A stretch of DNA of 64,000 bases from Pseudomonadota bacterium (GTDB lineage Bacteria; Pseudomonadota; Alphaproteobacteria; Rhodobacterales; Rhodobacteraceae), in assembly GCA_038533575.1 (NCBI GenBank), contig JBCAYL010000001.1:958226-1022225 (forward strand), written 5' to 3'. Both the position numbers and the translations under genes were made by a program. Below are positions 33,733 through 43,660 of the stretch, piece by piece. Each line of letters begins with the position of its first letter. The first letter of the stretch is position 1. The notes beneath the pieces were generated by a model. That model did not search any database. It was not told where the DNA came from and saw only the letters and a program-made list of their open reading frames with translations.

Positions 33733-34256
33733 TGCGGGTCGAGCCCCGCGCGGAAGTGGCGCATGTTAGCCTGGTATCCGAGCGCCGAGGTCGTGAGCCC
33801 ATCGATGGCTGCCGCGTCGAGCTGGCGGACGACCTTGCCCGGCGCGCCCATGACGAGGGAGCCATCCGGGATCTCTTTGCCCTCGGTGATGAGGGCGCAA
33901 GCGCCGATGAGGCAGTTCTTCCCGATCTTGGCGCCGTTGAGCACCGTGGCGCCCATGCCGATGAGGGAATTCTCCCCGATGGTGCAGCCGTGGAGCATGG
34001 CCTTGTGCCCGATCGTGCAGTTCGCCCCGATCGTGAGGGGGAAGCCCATATCCGTGTGCAGCACGCTGTTTTCCTGAATGTTCGTCCCGGCGCCCACTGT
34101 AATGCGTTCGTTATCCCCGCGCAGCACGGCGCCGAACCAGATCCCCACGCCGCCCGCGAGGACGACATTGCCCATCACATGGGCGCCGGGCGCGATCCAG
34201 TAATCGCCGTCCTCGGGCGTCTGCGGCGCGTGGCCATCCAGGGCGTAGAGCGTCAT
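33729..34256 (-). CDS. Gamma-carbonic-anhydrase-like hexapeptide-repeat protein
   Basis: This 175-residue left-handed beta-helix protein is of the gamma-carbonic anhydrase (YrdA/CaiE-like) group. Repeated hexapeptides ([18 protein letters not shown]) and the metal-site segments VLHTDMGFP and [10 protein letters not shown] supply the histidines. The ATG at 34256 overlaps the gmk stop; the frame continues upstream inside gmk but without similarity. Many relatives show little anhydrase activity, so the role remains open. Confidence 0.9.
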   Translation of the reverse strand: MTLYALDGHAPQTPEDGDYWIAPGAHVMGNVVLAGGVGIWFGAVLRGDNERITVGAGTNIQENSVLHTDMGFPLTIGANCTIGHKAMLHGCTIGENSLIGMGATVLNGAKIGKNCLIGACALITEGKEIPDGSLVMGAPGKVVRQLDAAAIDGLTTSALGYQANMRHFRAGLDPQ

Positions 34257-34888
34257 GAGCGTTCCTCGAATTCCTGTTGCAGCGCGCGGGCGTGATTTTG
34301 CAACGCGGGCTGTTGGACGCGGGCCATGCGCGTGGCCTCGATGATGGTCTTGAGCTTTTCCTCGGTGGCGTCGAGATCCTCGTTGACGAGCACGTAGTCG
34401 TATTCCGACCAGCGGCTGATCTCGTCCCAGCTTTTGCGCATGCGCTTGGCGATCACCGTTTCGTCGTCCTGCCCGCGCGCCTCGAGACGTCGACGCAGCT
34501 CCGCGATGGAAGGCGGCAGCAGGAAAACGGAGAGCACGTTCGGCCCCATGACGGAGTTCTTGATCTGCTGCGCGCCCTGCCAGTCGATGTCGAAGAGCAC
34601 GTCGCAGCCCGCCTCCACCGCCTCCTGAACGGGCCCCAAGGGCGATCCGTAGAAATTGCCGAAGACATGGGCGTATTCGAGCATGTCGCCGTCCTTCACC
34701 ATGCGCTTGAACGCGCTCTCGTCGGTGAAGTGATAGTCCTGCCCGTCGACCTCGCCTTGGCGCGGCGGGCGCGTCGTGGCGGAGACGGAGAAGCGGATCG
34801 AGCTGTCCCAGGCGCGGAGCCTTCGTGCGAGGGTGCTCTTGCCTGCGCCGGAGGGCGAGGAAAGGATGATGAGAAGACCGCGCCGCAT
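34253..34888 (-). CDS. gmk: Guanylate kinase
   Basis: Gmk converts GMP to GDP. The 211-residue protein shows the P-loop [10 protein letters not shown] (10-19), the GMP-binding [11 protein letters not shown] and YHFT region, and YGSPL. It follows yicC by 3 bases and overlaps the next gene, the usual yicC-gmk pair of proteobacteria. Confidence 0.97.
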   Translation of the reverse strand: MRRGLLIILSSPSGAGKSTLARRLRAWDSSIRFSVSATTRPPRQGEVDGQDYHFTDESAFKRMVKDGDMLEYAHVFGNFYGSPLGPVQEAVEAGCDVLFDIDWQGAQQIKNSVMGPNVLSVFLLPPSIAELRRRLEARGQDDETVIAKRMRKSWDEISRWSEYDYVLVNEDLDATEEKLKTIIEATRMARVQQPALQNHARALQQEFEERS

Positions 34889-34891
34889 GGC

Positions 34892-35779
34892 TTACTCCAC
34901 GTTCTGGATTTGCTCGCGCATCTGGTCGATGGCGACCTTGAGGTCGAGCCCGATGCGCGTGAGGGCGCTGTCGCCGGATTTCGAGCACAGCGTGTTGGCC
35001 TCGCGATTGAACTCCTGCATGAGGAAATCGAGCTTGCGCCCCACGGGCCCCTCGGTTGCGAGCAGTTCGCGCGTGGCGGCGATGTGGGCCTCGAGCCGGT
35101 CGATCTCTTCCATGACGTCGGATTTGATCGCGAGCTGCGCGAGCTCTTGGGCAAGCCGCCCCTCGTCGATATCCGCCTCGCCCATCACGCGAGCGAGACC
35201 GGCGCGGAACGTCTCCGCTTGGGCGGCAGCGCGATCGGGCAAAAGCGACCGGGCTTCGGCCACGAGGCCTGCGATGGCCTCGAGCTGGGTCTTGATGATG
35301 CGCGCCAGCGCTGCCCCTTCTTCCACGCGCATGGCGACGAAGGCCTTAACCAAGGTTGCGAAGTCGGCCTTCAACTTTGCGGCGAATTCTGGGCCGCCAT
35401 CGTCGCTGCCCTGCCCCTCCGAAACTGAGCGCATGGTTAAGATATCGACGGCGCGGGTGGGCGTGAGCGGCACATGGGCTTGCGCCGCGCGGGCCTCGAT
35501 TTCGCGCAGCTGCGCGAGAACGGCATCGACCGCGTCCACATTCAGCGCCATGGCGCCGGCCGCGTCGCCGCGGGTGACGCGGAGCGAGACCTGCACGTTG
35601 CCCCGGGTGAGCGCTGCGCCGAGCGATTTGCGCACTTCGGGCTCGAGCCCTTCAATCCAGTCGGGAATGCGCAGGCGCAGGTCGAGCCCCTTGCCGTTGA
35701 CGCCCCGCAATTCCCAGCTCCAGGAAAGCGCGCCGTCGCTGCCCGCGGCGCTGGCATAGGCTGTCATGGATTTGAGCAT
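34892..35779 (-). CDS. yicC: YicC family endoribonuclease
   Basis: YicC-type proteins are endoribonucleases reported to destabilise small RNAs in enterobacteria. The 295-residue product starts MLKSMTAYA and shows the family segments [18 protein letters not shown] near the N-terminus and [10 protein letters not shown] plus [21 protein letters not shown] near the C-terminus (read as two separate motifs). The ATG at 35779 has GGGAGG 4 bases upstream; a second ATG 12 bases later is less well placed. First gene of the operon with gmk. Confidence 0.93.
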   Translation of the reverse strand: MLKSMTAYASAAGSDGALSWSWELRGVNGKGLDLRLRIPDWIEGLEPEVRKSLGAALTRGNVQVSLRVTRGDAAGAMALNVDAVDAVLAQLREIEARAAQAHVPLTPTRAVDILTMRSVSEGQGSDDGGPEFAAKLKADFATLVKAFVAMRVEEGAALARIIKTQLEAIAGLVAEARSLLPDRAAAQAETFRAGLARVMGEADIDEGRLAQELAQLAIKSDVMEEIDRLEAHIAATRELLATEGPVGRKLDFLMQEFNREANTLCSKSGDSALTRIGLDLKVAIDQMREQIQNVE

Positions 35780-35965
35780 TCGGCCTCCCTGCCCGCTCTC
35801 TTTTGCCTTCGCATACAGGGGGCGCTCGCCGCCCTCAAGCGCGGGCATGTTCATTAACCTTATTCCTGAAAATTGCTGCCAAATCCGAACGAGGCTTGCC
35901 ACATTGAGGCCATGTCTGCGGCAAATTGCAGACAGGCTTTGTCGCCCATTAAACAAGGTGTATCA

Positions 35966-36655
35966 ATGAACGACGACAGCGCGCAGGGGACCATGGTGGA
36001 GTTCAAGGGCAGCCGGCGCTTCGACGGGATTGCCGCCCTCGAGGCCTACTGGATGAGTGTTCGCGGCAACCGGACGGTGCCCTTGCGAGCCGATATCGAT
36101 CCGCGCGGCATCGAGAGCGCGCTCGATTATGCCTTCATCGCGGAGCGCGTGACGGCGGGCATCGTGCGCTTCCGTCTGGCCGGGTCGCAGCTCAACGAGC
36201 TTCTTGGCATGGATGTGCGGGGCATGCCGATCACCTCGCTTTTCGGGCCCAAGAGCAGAGGCGAGCTCGTGGAGGCGATCGAGGGCGTCTTCGAAGGCCC
36301 CGAAGTGCTCGAAGTGGGGCTGGAGAGCCCGGCGGGCGCCGGGAAGCCTGCCCTGCCCGCGCAGATGGTCCTGCTACCCCTGAAAAGCGATCTCGGCGAT
36401 ATCAGCCGCGCCATCGGTTGCTTTCCCACGCGGGGCAGCATCGGGCGCCCGCCGCGGCGCTTCGAGCTGTCCGGCGCGCTGAAGCGCACCTCTCTGGCCT
36501 CCGAGGAGGCGCCGGTGATACACCGCCGCCCGGCCCCGAGACCCCAGCCCATGGAAGGGTTCGCGGAGGACAAGGCCCCCTTCAAAGGCAAGCCAGAGGC
36601 GCCCCGCCACGCGGCGGAGCGGCCCTATCTGAAGCTTGTGCGCGACGACGAGTAA
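35966..36655 (+). CDS. PAS domain protein (PAS_5 type)
   Basis: This 229-residue cytoplasmic protein has a single PAS-like domain (about residues 15-150, with EAYWMSVRGNRTVPLRADIDP and later GSQLNELLGMDVRG) of the alphaproteobacterial PAS_5 type, followed by a basic, proline-rich, probably disordered tail. No output domain is present. Such proteins are frequent in Rhodobacterales but their job is unknown. I placed the start at ATG 35966 after AAGGTG; earlier in-frame codons lie in an AT-rich leader that contains a GTCTGC/GCAGAC hairpin. Confidence 0.82.
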   Translation: MNDDSAQGTMVEFKGSRRFDGIAALEAYWMSVRGNRTVPLRADIDPRGIESALDYAFIAERVTAGIVRFRLAGSQLNELLGMDVRGMPITSLFGPKSRGELVEAIEGVFEGPEVLEVGLESPAGAGKPALPAQMVLLPLKSDLGDISRAIGCFPTRGSIGRPPRRFELSGALKRTSLASEEAPVIHRRPAPRPQPMEGFAEDKAPFKGKPEAPRHAAERPYLKLVRDDE

Positions 36656-36697
36656 GACCCGGGGCCGGCCCTCAGGCTGCCCCGAAGCCCGAAATCC

Positions 36698-38065
36698 TCA
36701 GACCGCCGCCGCCTGTCGCGTCTGGGCCGTCTGGCTGAGTTCTTCAGCCACGAGGAACGCGAGCTCGAGCGCCTGGGAGGCATTGAGCCGCGGGTCGCAG
36801 GCCGTGTGGTAACGCGAGGAGAGATCCTCGTCGGTCACGGCGCGCACCCCGCCGGTGCACTCGGTCACGTCCTTGCCGGTCATCTCGAAATGCACGCCCG
36901 CGGGCACGGTGCCCTCGGCGCGGTGGATGGCGAAGAATTCCTGCACCTCGCGCAGCACGCTCTCGAAGGGCCGGGTCTTGTAGCCCGACGCGCTCTTGAT
37001 CGTGTTGCCGTGCATCGGATCGCAGGACCAGACGACATTGGCGCCTTCGGCCTGCACGGTCCGGATGAGCCGCGGCAGGTTGTCGGCCACCTTCCCCGCG
37101 CCGAAGCGCGCGATAAGCGTGAGGCGACCGGCCTCGTTCTCCGGGTTGAGCTTCGCCATGAGGACCTTGAGATCCTCTTCCGTGGTCGTGGGGCCGCATT
37201 TCAGCCCGATCGGGTTTTGCACCCCGCGGCAGAATTCGACATGGGCGCCATCGGGCTGGCGCGTGCGGTCTCCGATCCAGAGCATGTGGCCCGATCCGGC
37301 GAGCCACTTGCCGGTGGTCGAATCCACCCGCGTCAGCGCCTCTTCGTATTCCAGAAGGAGCGCCTCGTGGGAGGTGTAGAAATCGACGGTCGACATCTCG
37401 TCATTCGTCTCTGACGTGAAGCCGGCCGCGTTCATGAAATCCAGCGCGTCGGAGATCCGGCCCGCCATCTCCCGGTACTTCTCGCTCTCCTCGCGGTCGG
37501 TGAATCCCAGCGTCCAGGCATGGACCTGGTGGATATCCGCGAAGCCACCCTTCGAGAAGGCGCGCAGGAGGTTCAGCGTGGCAGAGGCCTGCGTGTAGGC
37601 GTGCAGCATCTTCTCCGGGTTGGGGATGCGCGCCTTGGGCGTGAAGGCCAGATCATTGATGATGTCCCCGCGGTAGCTCGGCAGCTCCACACCGTCGGCG
37701 ATCTCCGTGGGGGCGGAGCGCGGCTTGGCGAATTGGCCAGCCATGCGGCCCACCTTCACCACCGGCACCTTCGCGCCATAGGTCAGCACGACCGCCATCT
37801 GCAGCATGACCTTGAATGTGTCCCGAATGAGATCGGCGGAGAATTCCCCGAAGCTCTCGGCACAATCCCCACCTTGCAGCAGGAACGCCTCGCCGCGGGC
37901 AGCCTTCGCGAGATCGGACTTCAGCGACCGCGCCTCGCCGGCAAAGACGAGCGGCGGATATTGCGAGAGCTGCGCTTCGACGGCGCTGAGCTTTGCCTCA
38001 TCCAGATATTCCGGCATCTGGACCCTTGGCTTGGAACGCCAGCCAGATTTTTGCCACTCGGTCAT
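36698..38065 (-). CDS. 3-deoxy-7-phosphoheptulonate synthase, class II
   Basis: This 455-residue enzyme condenses phosphoenolpyruvate and erythrose 4-phosphate to DAHP, the entry step of aromatic amino acid synthesis. It is the plant/Mycobacterium-like class II type: the N-terminal [18 protein letters not shown], the conserved [22 protein letters not shown] and SCDPMHGNT segments, and CTGGVRAV are diagnostic. The gene stands alone, convergent with the PAS gene and divergent from the GlxA-type regulator. Confidence 0.95.
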   Translation of the reverse strand: MTEWQKSGWRSKPRVQMPEYLDEAKLSAVEAQLSQYPPLVFAGEARSLKSDLAKAARGEAFLLQGGDCAESFGEFSADLIRDTFKVMLQMAVVLTYGAKVPVVKVGRMAGQFAKPRSAPTEIADGVELPSYRGDIINDLAFTPKARIPNPEKMLHAYTQASATLNLLRAFSKGGFADIHQVHAWTLGFTDREESEKYREMAGRISDALDFMNAAGFTSETNDEMSTVDFYTSHEALLLEYEEALTRVDSTTGKWLAGSGHMLWIGDRTRQPDGAHVEFCRGVQNPIGLKCGPTTTEEDLKVLMAKLNPENEAGRLTLIARFGAGKVADNLPRLIRTVQAEGANVVWSCDPMHGNTIKSASGYKTRPFESVLREVQEFFAIHRAEGTVPAGVHFEMTGKDVTECTGGVRAVTDEDLSSRYHTACDPRLNASQALELAFLVAEELSQTAQTRQAAAV

Positions 38066-38253
38066 TGTCTCGATCCTATGCGCTTGGGGGCACGCCCCCC
38101 GAAGTTTTCAGTGCGTTACGCGTATACCGTTGCATTCCCGCCCTGGAAACAGAGGATTTCGACGCAGCACAGCTTTTGTTGATTGGTCACAACTTGACGC
38201 CGCCGAGGCGCGCCTCCAAGGCTGTCTTGCGACATAGCAAGCGATTTTACGAC

Positions 38254-39258
38254 ATGCTGACCCAGCCACCGAAGCTCCACATCGAAACGGGCGGCGCAAA
38301 GCCGCGAAAGTTCGTCTTCGTGCTGCTGGAGAATTTCACTCTGCTTTGCTTTGCAAGCGCGCTGGAGAGCCTGCGGATCGCCAATCGCATGGCAGGGCAA
38401 GACCTCTATTCCTGGGAGCTCATGGGCGAAGGCGGCGGCAATGTCCGGTGCTCGGCAGGAACGGGCTTTTCCGTGGACAAGGATCTCGACGAGGTCTCGC
38501 GAGACGACACCGTCCTCCTCTGCGGCGGCATCGACGTGCAGGCGGCAACGTCGAAGAAGGTGCTGAGCTGGCTCCGGCGCGAGGCGCGGCGGGGGCCCAT
38601 CATGGGCGGGCTCTGCACGGCGGGCTATTCGCTGGCAAAGGCGGGCCTCCTCGATGGCAAACGCGCCACCATCCATTGGGAAAACCAGGACAGCTTCACC
38701 GAGGAATTCGACGAGGTGGAGCTCACGAAGAGCGTCTTCGTGATCGACGGCAACCGCGTGACGACGGCGGGCGGGACCGCCTCCATCGATCTGATGCTCA
38801 AGTTCATCGCCGAGGATCACGGCGAAGAACTCGCCAATGCCGTGGCCGATCAGCTCATCTACTCCACCATCCGCACTGACCAGGATACGCAGCGCCTCTC
38901 GATCCCCACGCGCATCGGCGTGCGGCATCCGAAACTGAGCCAGGTGATCCAGCAGATGGAGCTCAACATCGAGGAGCCGATCTCACCTTCGATCCTCGCC
39001 AAGGATGTGGGCATGTCCACGCGGCAGCTCGAGCGCCTCTTCCGGCGCTACCTCAACCGCTCCCCCAAGCGGTACTACATGGAACTGCGCCTGCAGAAGG
39101 CGCGCAACCTGCTCATGCAGACCGATATGAGCGTCATCAACGTGGCGCTCGCCTGCGGCTTCGCCTCGCCGTCGCATTTCTCGAAATGCTACCGCGCGCA
39201 TTACAACACCACGCCCTATCGCGAGCGTGGCGCGCAGGCAGCGCGGCTCAGCGTCTGA
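38254..39258 (+). CDS. GlxA family AraC-type transcriptional regulator
   Basis: This 334-residue regulator combines a DJ-1/GATase1-like domain (about 20-200, with GGLCTAGYSLA around C121) and two AraC helix-turn-helix units (about 235-325, ending PSHFSKCYRAHYNTTPYRER). The layout is that of GbdR/CdhR-type activators of quaternary-amine (glycine betaine, carnitine) catabolism. No such catabolic genes are next to it. The start at ATG 38254 begins the conserved region; the 188-base gap to the divergent DAHP synthase gene holds TTGATTGGTCACAAC-like promoter sequence. Confidence 0.9.
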   Translation: MLTQPPKLHIETGGAKPRKFVFVLLENFTLLCFASALESLRIANRMAGQDLYSWELMGEGGGNVRCSAGTGFSVDKDLDEVSRDDTVLLCGGIDVQAATSKKVLSWLRREARRGPIMGGLCTAGYSLAKAGLLDGKRATIHWENQDSFTEEFDEVELTKSVFVIDGNRVTTAGGTASIDLMLKFIAEDHGEELANAVADQLIYSTIRTDQDTQRLSIPTRIGVRHPKLSQVIQQMELNIEEPISPSILAKDVGMSTRQLERLFRRYLNRSPKRYYMELRLQKARNLLMQTDMSVINVALACGFASPSHFSKCYRAHYNTTPYRERGAQAARLSV

Positions 39259-39276
39259 GGCGTGGTCGTCCCCGCC

Positions 39277-39300
39277 CGCCCCGGGATCAGGTCCGGGGCG
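39277..39300. repeat. Palindromic CCCCGG...CCGGGG element
   Basis: CGCCCCGG (39277-39284) and CCGGGGCG (39293-39300) form an 8-bp stem around GATCAGGT between two convergent genes. The form is like scattered palindromic repeats of alphaproteobacteria and it may also end transcription from both sides. Confidence 0.5.
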
Positions 39301-39318
39301 TGACCGGCGCCGGCTGTC

Positions 39319-40428
39319 TCAGCTCGACGCGGGCGTAACGCGGTAAAGCGTGCCGTTGCCCGCACTCAGGAACCAGATCGAGCCGTCGGGCGCCTCGCGG
39401 ATATCGCGCACGCGTGCCGTCTCGTCAGACTGGATGCGCTCGGCCTCGCTCACATTGCGCCCGCTGACGTCGAGCCGAGAGATGAGATCGGAATTGAGCG
39501 AGCCTACGAAGATGTCGCCCCGCCATTCCGGGAAGAGCGCCCCGGAATAGATCATCATCCCCGAGGGCGCGATGGAGGGATCCCAGTAGTGGGCCGGCTG
39601 CTCCATGCCCTCCTTGGCGGTCCCTTCGCCGATCCGCGCGCCGGAATAGTGGCGGCCATAGGAGATGACGGGCCAGCCGTAATTGTTGCCGGGTTCGATG
39701 AAGTTGATCTCGTCGCCGCCGCGCGCGCCGTGTTCCACCGTCCAGATATTGCCGTCGGCGTCGAGCGCCATGCCCTGCGGATTGCGGTGCCCGAAGGACC
39801 AGATGCCGGGCTGCACGTCACTCCGGCCCGCGAAGGGATTGCCGGGCGGGATCGCACCATCCTTCGTGATGCGCACGACGGAGCCGTTCTCGATGGTGAG
39901 GTCCTGCGCGGAGGGCCTGTCGCCCCGATCCCCGATCGTGAGGTAGAGCGTGCCGTCGCGCGCCTCCACCAGGCGGGAGCCGAAATGCCGCCCGCCCGAG
40001 CCGCCGGGCGCCGTCTCGAAGATCGTCTCGAGCCCGTCGAGGCGCGTGCCGTCCGCGCTCAGCCTGGCCTTGGCCACGGCCGTGCCCGCGCCACCCAGGC
40101 CCTGCCGCTGTGAATACGTGAAGAAGAGCTCACGGGAGGACGCGAAATCGCGCGGCACGAGCACGTCGAGGAGGCCGCCCTGCCCCCGTGAGACGACATC
40201 GGGCGCGCCGCGCAGTTCGGTCACGCCGGAGCCGGGCCGCACGAGGAGCACGCGGCCCTCCTGCTCGGTCATGATGATCTCGCCGCCGGGCAGGAAACCG
40301 AAGCCCCAGGGGGAATTCAGCCCCTGCACGACCGGTGTCATGGCCAGCGCGCCTGCGGAAGTGGCGACCTGCGCACTGCTGGTCGTTCCCAAGGCGATGA
40401 AAAGTGCGGCGGTGAGCGAACGGAACAT
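39319..40428 (-). CDS. PQQ-dependent sugar dehydrogenase (YliI/GDH-B family)
   Basis: This 369-residue secreted beta-propeller enzyme is of the soluble aldose/sorbosone dehydrogenase family. A signal peptide (about 1-19) leads into the blades; characteristic motifs are LNSPWGFGFLPGGE, GHRNPQGMALD, and EHGARGGDEINFI, which carries PQQ and calcium ligands. It would oxidise sugars in the periplasm if PQQ is available. The start at ATG 40428 follows GAGGAG; the frame continues upstream without meaning. It diverges from the amino-acid binding protein gene. Confidence 0.9.
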   Translation of the reverse strand: MFRSLTAALFIALGTTSSAQVATSAGALAMTPVVQGLNSPWGFGFLPGGEIIMTEQEGRVLLVRPGSGVTELRGAPDVVSRGQGGLLDVLVPRDFASSRELFFTYSQRQGLGGAGTAVAKARLSADGTRLDGLETIFETAPGGSGGRHFGSRLVEARDGTLYLTIGDRGDRPSAQDLTIENGSVVRITKDGAIPPGNPFAGRSDVQPGIWSFGHRNPQGMALDADGNIWTVEHGARGGDEINFIEPGNNYGWPVISYGRHYSGARIGEGTAKEGMEQPAHYWDPSIAPSGMMIYSGALFPEWRGDIFVGSLNSDLISRLDVSGRNVSEAERIQSDETARVRDIREAPDGSIWFLSAGNGTLYRVTPASS

Positions 40429-40589
40429 CGGCAAAACTCCTCTTTGACGGGTGAAATAGGCACGAATCCGGATCGCGCCCCTCACCTTTTTGAGAATTCG
40501 CGCCAAGTCGCTTGCTGAAACCTGCTTTCCTTTTCCAACGTGGTGGGTACCTTACGCGCTGGAAAACAATCCAACTGGGAGACTAACCA

Positions 40590-41780
40590 ATGAAAAAGCT
40601 GCTTCTGGCCTCCGCGGCCACGGCACTTATGGCGGGCGCCGCGGGCGCTGACGGCCACAGCCCCATCAAGCTCGGCGTCCTCTTCGGCTTCACCGGCCCA
40701 ATCGAATCCCTCACCGGCCCCATGGGCGCCGGTGCCGAGCTCGCCGTGAGCGAAGTGAACGCCGCGGGCGGGATCCTCGACGGTGCCATGGTGGAGGCCG
40801 TGTCCGCTGACACTGGCTGCATCGACAACGCGCTGGCCACCTCCAACGCCGAGCGCCTCATCGCCGAGGGCGTCGCAGGCATCGTGGGCGGTGACTGCTC
40901 CGGTGTCACGGGCGCGATCCTCGCCAACGTGGCGATCCCGAACGGCATGGTGATGATCTCGCCGTCGGCGACGTCGCCCGCGCTGTCGACCGTCGAGGAC
41001 AACGGCCTCTTCTTCCGCACGGCGCCGTCTGACGCCCGTGAAGGCCAGGTCATGGCCGACATCCTCGTGGAGCGCGGCATCGAGTCCATCGCGCTGACCT
41101 ATACCAACAACGACTACGGCAAGGGCCTCGCGGACGCCATCCAGGCCTCCTTCGAAGCGCTCGGCGGTGAAGTTACCATCGTCTCCGCCCATGAGGACGG
41201 CCGCGCGGACTACTCCGCAGAAATCGCCGAACTCGACGCGGCGGGCGGTGAGCTCCTCGTCGTGGCAGGCTACCTCGACCAGGGCGGCCTCGGCATCATC
41301 CGTGCCTCGCTCGATGCGGGCGCATGGGACACGTTCGGCCTGCCCGGCGGCATGATCGGCGACAGCCTGCCCGCAAATGTCGGACCGGATCTTAACGGCT
41401 CGTTCGGCCAGATCGCAGGTTCCGGCGGCGAAGGCGCGGACGCCATGTCCTCGCTCGGCGAAGCCAACGGCTTTGACGGCACCTCGCCCTACACGCCCGA
41501 GTCATATGACGCGGCGGCGATCTTCATGCTCGCCATGGAAGCGGCCGGCTCTGCCGATCCCGCCGACTACGCAGCCGAAATCCTCAACGTCGCCAACGCG
41601 CCGGGCACCCAGTTCTTCCCGGGCCAGCTCGCCGAGGCGCTCGCCGCCGTGCGCGCGGGCGAGGACATCGACTACCAGGGCGGCTCCGCCGTGGAACTCA
41701 TCGGGCCCGGCGAGAGCGCCGGCTCCTACCGCGAGATCGAAGTGCAGGACGGCGAAAACGTCACCGTCAACTTCCGCTAA
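40590..41780 (+). CDS. Branched-chain amino acid ABC transporter, substrate-binding protein
   Basis: This 396-residue periplasmic binding protein (LivJ-like) captures amino acids or amides for the LivGFHM complex encoded downstream. It has a signal peptide (about 1-20, MKKLLLASAATAL) and the ligand-binding fold start IKLGVLFGFTGPIESLTGPM with GGDCSGVTGA and YTNNDYGKG. The ATG follows GGGAG. The upstream gap holds a TTTTCCA/TGGAAAA inverted repeat (40531-40537, 40560-40566). A strong hairpin after the stop separates its expression from the rest of the operon. Confidence 0.94.
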   Translation: MKKLLLASAATALMAGAAGADGHSPIKLGVLFGFTGPIESLTGPMGAGAELAVSEVNAAGGILDGAMVEAVSADTGCIDNALATSNAERLIAEGVAGIVGGDCSGVTGAILANVAIPNGMVMISPSATSPALSTVEDNGLFFRTAPSDAREGQVMADILVERGIESIALTYTNNDYGKGLADAIQASFEALGGEVTIVSAHEDGRADYSAEIAELDAAGGELLVVAGYLDQGGLGIIRASLDAGAWDTFGLPGGMIGDSLPANVGPDLNGSFGQIAGSGGEGADAMSSLGEANGFDGTSPYTPESYDAAAIFMLAMEAAGSADPADYAAEILNVANAPGTQFFPGQLAEALAAVRAGEDIDYQGGSAVELIGPGESAGSYREIEVQDGENVTVNFR

Positions 41781-41799
41781 GATCCATACGCAAGCCACT

Positions 41800-41826
41800 G
41801 AACAGCCCGGTTTTTCCGGGCTGTTC
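41800..41826 (+). terminator. 11-bp hairpin between binding protein and livG
   Basis: GAACAGCCCGG (41800-41810) and CCGGGCTGTTC (41816-41826) form a perfect stem with a TTTTT loop. No T-run follows, so it most likely protects the binding-protein mRNA or partly stops transcription ahead of livG. Confidence 0.65.
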
Positions 41827-41844
41827 GCATAAGAGGGCACCCCC

Positions 41845-42621
41845 ATGATCGAGGTCCATGACCTGCACAAGCATTTCGGCGGCTTCCATGCCGTCGACGG
41901 CGCGACGCTCTCCATCGAGGAAGGCTCCATCACCGGCCTGATAGGGCCAAACGGCGCCGGAAAAACCACGCTTTTCAACGTGATCGCGGGCAATCTTGAA
42001 CCGACGGGTGGCCGGGTCACCATGGCGGGCGAGGACATCACGGGCCTGCCGCCCCATGACCTCTTTCACAAGGGCCTACTCCGCACCTTCCAGATCGCGC
42101 ACGAGTTCAGCTCAATGACCGTGCGCGAGAACCTGATGATGGTGCCCGGCGCGCAGGCGGGCGAGACGCTCATCAATGCCTGGTTCCGCCGTGGCGAGAT
42201 CCGGCGGCAGGAGCGCGAACTCGCGAAGAAGGCGGACGAAGTCCTTGAGTTTCTTACGATAGATCATCTCGCCGATGAGAAAGCTGGGAACCTCTCAGGC
42301 GGCCAGAAGAAGCTCCTCGAGCTCGGGCGCACCATGATGGTCGACGCCAAGATCGTCTTTCTCGACGAGGTGGGCGCGGGCGTGAACCGCACGCTCCTGA
42401 TGACCATCGCCGACGCGATCCAGCGGCTGAACAAAGAGCGCGGCTACACCTTCTGCGTGATCGAGCATGACATGGATTTCATCGGCAAGCTCTGCGATCC
42501 GGTGATCGTAATGGCCGAGGGCAAGGTGCTCGCCAAGGGCACCATCGACGAGATCAAATCGAACGAGCAGGTGATCGAGGCCTATCTCGGCACCGGCGTT
42601 AAGAACAAGAAGACGGCGTGA
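41845..42621 (+). CDS. livG: Branched-chain amino acid ABC transporter ATPase LivG
   Basis: This 258-residue ATPase powers the amino acid importer. Walker A GPNGAGKTT lies at 34-42, the signature NLSGGQKKLLELGR and Walker B IVFLDEVGAGVN follow. The D-loop region reads EVGAGVN in place of the commoner EPTAGL, a variation also known in this subfamily. ATG 41845 comes 18 bases after the hairpin. Confidence 0.93.
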   Translation: MIEVHDLHKHFGGFHAVDGATLSIEEGSITGLIGPNGAGKTTLFNVIAGNLEPTGGRVTMAGEDITGLPPHDLFHKGLLRTFQIAHEFSSMTVRENLMMVPGAQAGETLINAWFRRGEIRRQERELAKKADEVLEFLTIDHLADEKAGNLSGGQKKLLELGRTMMVDAKIVFLDEVGAGVNRTLLMTIADAIQRLNKERGYTFCVIEHDMDFIGKLCDPVIVMAEGKVLAKGTIDEIKSNEQVIEAYLGTGVKNKKTA

Positions 42622-42750
42622 GAATGGGAAGCAAGCTTCCGTATGGATCACGTATGGCTGGCGTATGGCTGCCGGTCGGCGCGGCGGGTGTTAACCTGTC
42701 AGGCGGGCCGCGCGCAGCCGTTCAACCGACGTCAACAATCGAGACAAAAC

Positions 42751-42769
42751 TCCCGGGTCAAGCCCGGGA
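42751..42769. repeat. TCCCGGG-TCAAG-CCCGGGA palindrome
   Basis: A perfect 7-bp inverted repeat around TCAAG, of the type scattered through many alphaproteobacterial genomes, sits in the 168-base gap between livG and livF. The same gap also holds three close GTATGG copies (42639-42667). Confidence 0.6.
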
Positions 42770-42789
42770 CGGGTGGAGGTCCTCAGGAG

Positions 42790-43611
42790 ATGTCTGATCC
42801 CTACGGCGACCGCGGCAATGACGACGTGTCGATCCAGAACCCGCGCCCCGGCGCCACCGTCGAGGGCGCGGCGCGGGGCGTGAGCATCCCGGTGGGCGGG
42901 CCCGACCCGTTCCTCATCGGCGACGCCATGACCGGCGGCTACGGCAAGGGGGCGGATATCCTGCATGACTGCACCATCGCGGTGAACGAGGGCGAGATCG
43001 CCGTCATCGTGGGGCCGAACGGCGCGGGCAAGTCCACCGCGATGAAGGCCGTCTTCGGGATGCTCGATGTGCGCCAGGGCGCCGTGCGCCTCGCGGGCGA
43101 GGACATCACCGCGCTCACGCCCCAGGCCCGGGTGCAAAAGGGCATGGGCTTCGTGCCCCAGACCTCCAACATCTTCACCTCCATGACCGTGGAGGAGAAC
43201 CTCGAGATGGGCGCCTTCATCCGCGACGACGACGCGCGAGGCACGATGGAGAGTGTCTACGACCTTTTCCCGATCCTGCGCGAGAAGCGCCGCCAGCCCG
43301 CGGGCGAGCTTTCGGGCGGCCAACGGCAGCAGGTCGCCGTGGGGCGCGCGCTGATGACGAAGCCGCAAGTGCTCATGCTCGACGAGCCCACGGCGGGCGT
43401 CTCCCCCATCGTGATGGACGAGCTCTTCGACCGGATCATCGAGGTGGCCAAGACCGGCATCTCGATCCTGATGGTGGAGCAGAACGCGCGCCAGGCGCTC
43501 GAGATCGCGGACAAGGGCTACGTGCTCGTGCAGGGGCGCAACGCCTATACCGGGACGGGCCAGGAGCTGCTCGCGGACCCCGAGGTGCGGAGGTCGTTCC
43601 TTGGCGGGTGA
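42790..43611 (+). CDS. livF: Branched-chain amino acid ABC transporter ATPase LivF
   Basis: The second ATPase of the importer, 273 residues. Walker A GPNGAGKST lies at 75-83, signature LSGGQRQQVAVGRAL and Walker B VLMLDEPTAGVSP follow. About 45 residues precede the core domain (MSDPYGDRGNDD, then a Gly/Pro-rich stretch); a later ATG at the MTGGYGKGADIL position is the alternative start. The 168-base leader holds a palindromic repeat, which is unusual inside an operon. Confidence 0.92.
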   Translation: MSDPYGDRGNDDVSIQNPRPGATVEGAARGVSIPVGGPDPFLIGDAMTGGYGKGADILHDCTIAVNEGEIAVIVGPNGAGKSTAMKAVFGMLDVRQGAVRLAGEDITALTPQARVQKGMGFVPQTSNIFTSMTVEENLEMGAFIRDDDARGTMESVYDLFPILREKRRQPAGELSGGQRQQVAVGRALMTKPQVLMLDEPTAGVSPIVMDELFDRIIEVAKTGISILMVEQNARQALEIADKGYVLVQGRNAYTGTGQELLADPEVRRSFLGG

Positions 43612-43660
43612 TGGGGCAACGACCGTGCCTTGCTGGCGCGGCGCGCGCGGGGCCCGCGGC

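Noticed and set aside
33733-34252. Riboswitch ahead of the PLP sulfur-metabolism gene
   Set aside because: The gene overlaps the upstream carbonic anhydrase gene, leaving no leader for one.
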